Shown here piece after piece: positions 3,907 through 5,072 of a stretch of 5,072 nt of DNA. A program made the translations under genes and the position numbers. The stretch comes from CAZKTF01 sp964555565 (GTDB lineage Bacteria; Planctomycetota; JAJSAM01; JAKLKS01), in contig CAZKTF010000254.1 in the NCBI GenBank assembly GCA_964555565.1, positions 1 to 5,072 of the forward strand. Reading direction: 5' to 3'. Positions within the stretch are counted from its first letter, which is position 1, and each line of letters begins with the position of its first letter. The notes beneath the pieces were generated by a model. That model was not told the origin of the DNA. It saw only the letters and a list, made by a program, of their open reading frames with translations, and searched no databases.

Positions 3907-5072
3907 GTGTTCCTGCTCGCGCTTCTGGCCCACGCGCGAGGGCTCGGGGGAGGGTTCGTCCTCGACGACGTCCGCTTCGTGCGGGACAACCCGGCCCTCG
4001 CGGGGGTGGGGAACCCGGCCCGGTTCTTCGCCGACCCCCGCACGGCCGACCCGGGCAACGCCCCCGACATCTACCGCCCTCTCCGGACGCTCAACTTCGC
4101 CCTGGACCGGGCGCTGTTCGGCGGGTCCCCGCTCGGCTACCACGTCGAGGCCCTCCTCCTGCACGCCCTGAACGCGGTCCTCGTGTTCCTCCTCCTCCGG
4201 AGGCTCTCGGGGACCGTGCTCCCGGCGGCGGCGGGTGCGGCGTTCTTCGCGGTCCACCCGGCGCAGGTGGAGAGCGTGGCGTGGATCTCCTCGCGGGGCG
4301 ACCTCCTCGCCGGGGCCTTCACCCTGCTGGCGGTCCTCGCCTGGCTGCGGTCGGGGGGGGCGGACCGCTGGTACGCGGCGGCCCTGGGGCTGGGGCTCCT
4401 GGCCGCGTTCTCCAAGGAGGCCGCGGTGGTGTTCCCGGGCTTCTTCGTCGTGGCGGATCTCGCCCGGCCCGAGGGAGGCGGGGCCCGGGGCCTCGCGGCC
4501 CGCTGGCGCCTGCACCTCCTCCCCCTGCTCTTCGCCGCCGCCTTCGCCCTCGTCGTAGGCGACCTGCTCCGGGAGGCGCGGGGGCTCCCGCTGGGGCACC
4601 TCCTCGGCTGGTGGGGCGGCTCCTACGGGGCGGAGTTCGGGACCGCGATGCGGGCCGGCGCCTACCAGGCCCTCTCCGCCGTGCTCCCGCTCCGGCCCTC
4701 GCTGGACTGGTACATGACCCCCTCGGCGACCGCCTTCGGGGGAGGCGCGGTCCCCGCCCTTCTCGTCCACGCGGCGGCCCTGGGACTCGCGCTGCGCCTG
4801 GTCGTCCGCGGAGGGCCGGGCGCGCGCCTCGCCGGGGCCGGCGTGCTCGCGGCCTACCTCGGCGGCCTCGCCACGAGCCACCTCCTCTACCCCGTGGGGA
4901 TCCCGACGGCGGAGCGGTTCCTCTACCTCCCCCTCGTGGGGGCGGGGATGGTGGTCGCGGTCCTCTACGCCCGCGCGGCGAGGGCGGGGCCGCGCGCCGC
5001 GCCGGCCCTGGCCGCGGTCGCGCTGCTCGCGCTCGGGGCGATCGCGGCGCACCGGGCGGGCGCCTGGAGCGA
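3907..5072 (+). CDS. TMTC-like / GT-C type multi-pass membrane protein, N-terminal part
   Basis: The frame stays open to the window edge (388 full codons from GTG 3907), so the C-terminus is missing. It matches the TMTC-type layout (DUF1736 and related GT-C O-mannosyltransferase-like proteins): a first membrane helix, then FVLDD (17-21) with the acidic pair usual in GT-C enzymes, YRPLRTLNF (56-64), GYHVEALLLHALNA (77-90), HP..VESVAWISSRGD (117-132), SKEAA (169-173) and AERFLYLP (335-342). Many hydrophobic segments lie between. Members transfer sugar from a lipid carrier to proteins outside the cytoplasm and often carry C-terminal TPRs, here beyond the window. The start is uncertain: no ATG, GTG or TTG occurs earlier in frame at least back to 3661, yet a basic stretch just before 3907 would suit a cytoplasmic tail, so a CTG at 3898 or another rare start is possible. 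It begins 71 nt after the TPR gene, probably one operon. Confidence 0.9.
   Translation, partial: MFLLALLAHARGLGGGFVLDDVRFVRDNPALAGVGNPARFFADPRTADPGNAPDIYRPLRTLNFALDRALFGGSPLGYHVEALLLHALNAVLVFLLLRRLSGTVLPAAAGAAFFAVHPAQVESVAWISSRGDLLAGAFTLLAVLAWLRSGGADRWYAAALGLGLLAAFSKEAAVVFPGFFVVADLARPEGGGARGLAARWRLHLLPLLFAAAFALVVGDLLREARGLPLGHLLGWWGGSYGAEFGTAMRAGAYQALSAVLPLRPSLDWYMTPSATAFGGGAVPALLVHAAALGLALRLVVRGGPGARLAGAGVLAAYLGGLATSHLLYPVGIPTAERFLYLPLVGAGMVVAVLYARAARAGPRAAPALAAVALLALGAIAAHRAGAWS

Noticed and set aside
3748..5052. Minus-strand open frame of 434 codons
   Set aside because: Charged Glu/Arg/Gly-rich shadow of the TMTC-like gene on the plus strand, which shows conserved family motifs throughout.

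Overview
The window is uniformly very GC-rich (roughly 70 %, with G/C-biased third codon positions) and comes from a high-GC bacterium. A TMTC-type membrane protein next to a secreted TPR protein would fit groups such as Acidobacteriota, Myxococcota or Planctomycetota, but nothing seen here fixes the phylum. No complete rRNA, complete tRNA, CRISPR array or transposase gene was found.

Layout. (1) Bases 1-526 carry no convincing gene. They hold a strongly structured, less GC-extreme stretch that ends in a perfect tRNA T-arm, 3' acceptor strand and CCA (331-358, serine-like). A perfect 15-bp inverted repeat (76-90 / 305-319) closes it and several stable hairpins lie inside. It could be a tmRNA-like or other structured RNA, an interrupted tRNA gene, or the 3' tRNA remnant at the edge of an integrated island. 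(2) Bases 527-2639 form a minus-strand pair: an unrecognised 142-aa protein (2639-2211), then a 502-aa protein (2035-527) with a divergent Nudix box in its N-terminal half and a C-terminal TIR domain that keeps the putative catalytic Glu. This pair is the most interesting content: two domains that both act on NAD-type nucleotides in one chain, beside a tRNA-like end, suggest a possible defence or signalling module. (3) Bases 2640-2868 are non-coding, with two very stable GC hairpins. (4) Bases 2869-3159 encode a small basic protein of 96 aa, minus strand, TTG start with a good Shine-Dalgarno. (5) Bases 3160-3346 are a divergent intergenic region with a candidate promoter and a doubtful 37-codon ORF. 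(6) From 3347 to the end, plus strand: an exported TPR protein (162 aa), then the N-terminal part of a TMTC-like (GT-C type) multi-pass membrane protein that runs off the window.

How the genes may work together: the plus-strand pair looks like ordinary envelope or protein-glycosylation cargo. The minus-strand pair looks like a separate accessory module. If the TIR domain cleaves NAD+ and the Nudix domain hydrolyses or senses the ADP-ribose-like product, the protein could be a self-limiting or ligand-gated NADase. That is inference from domain content only.
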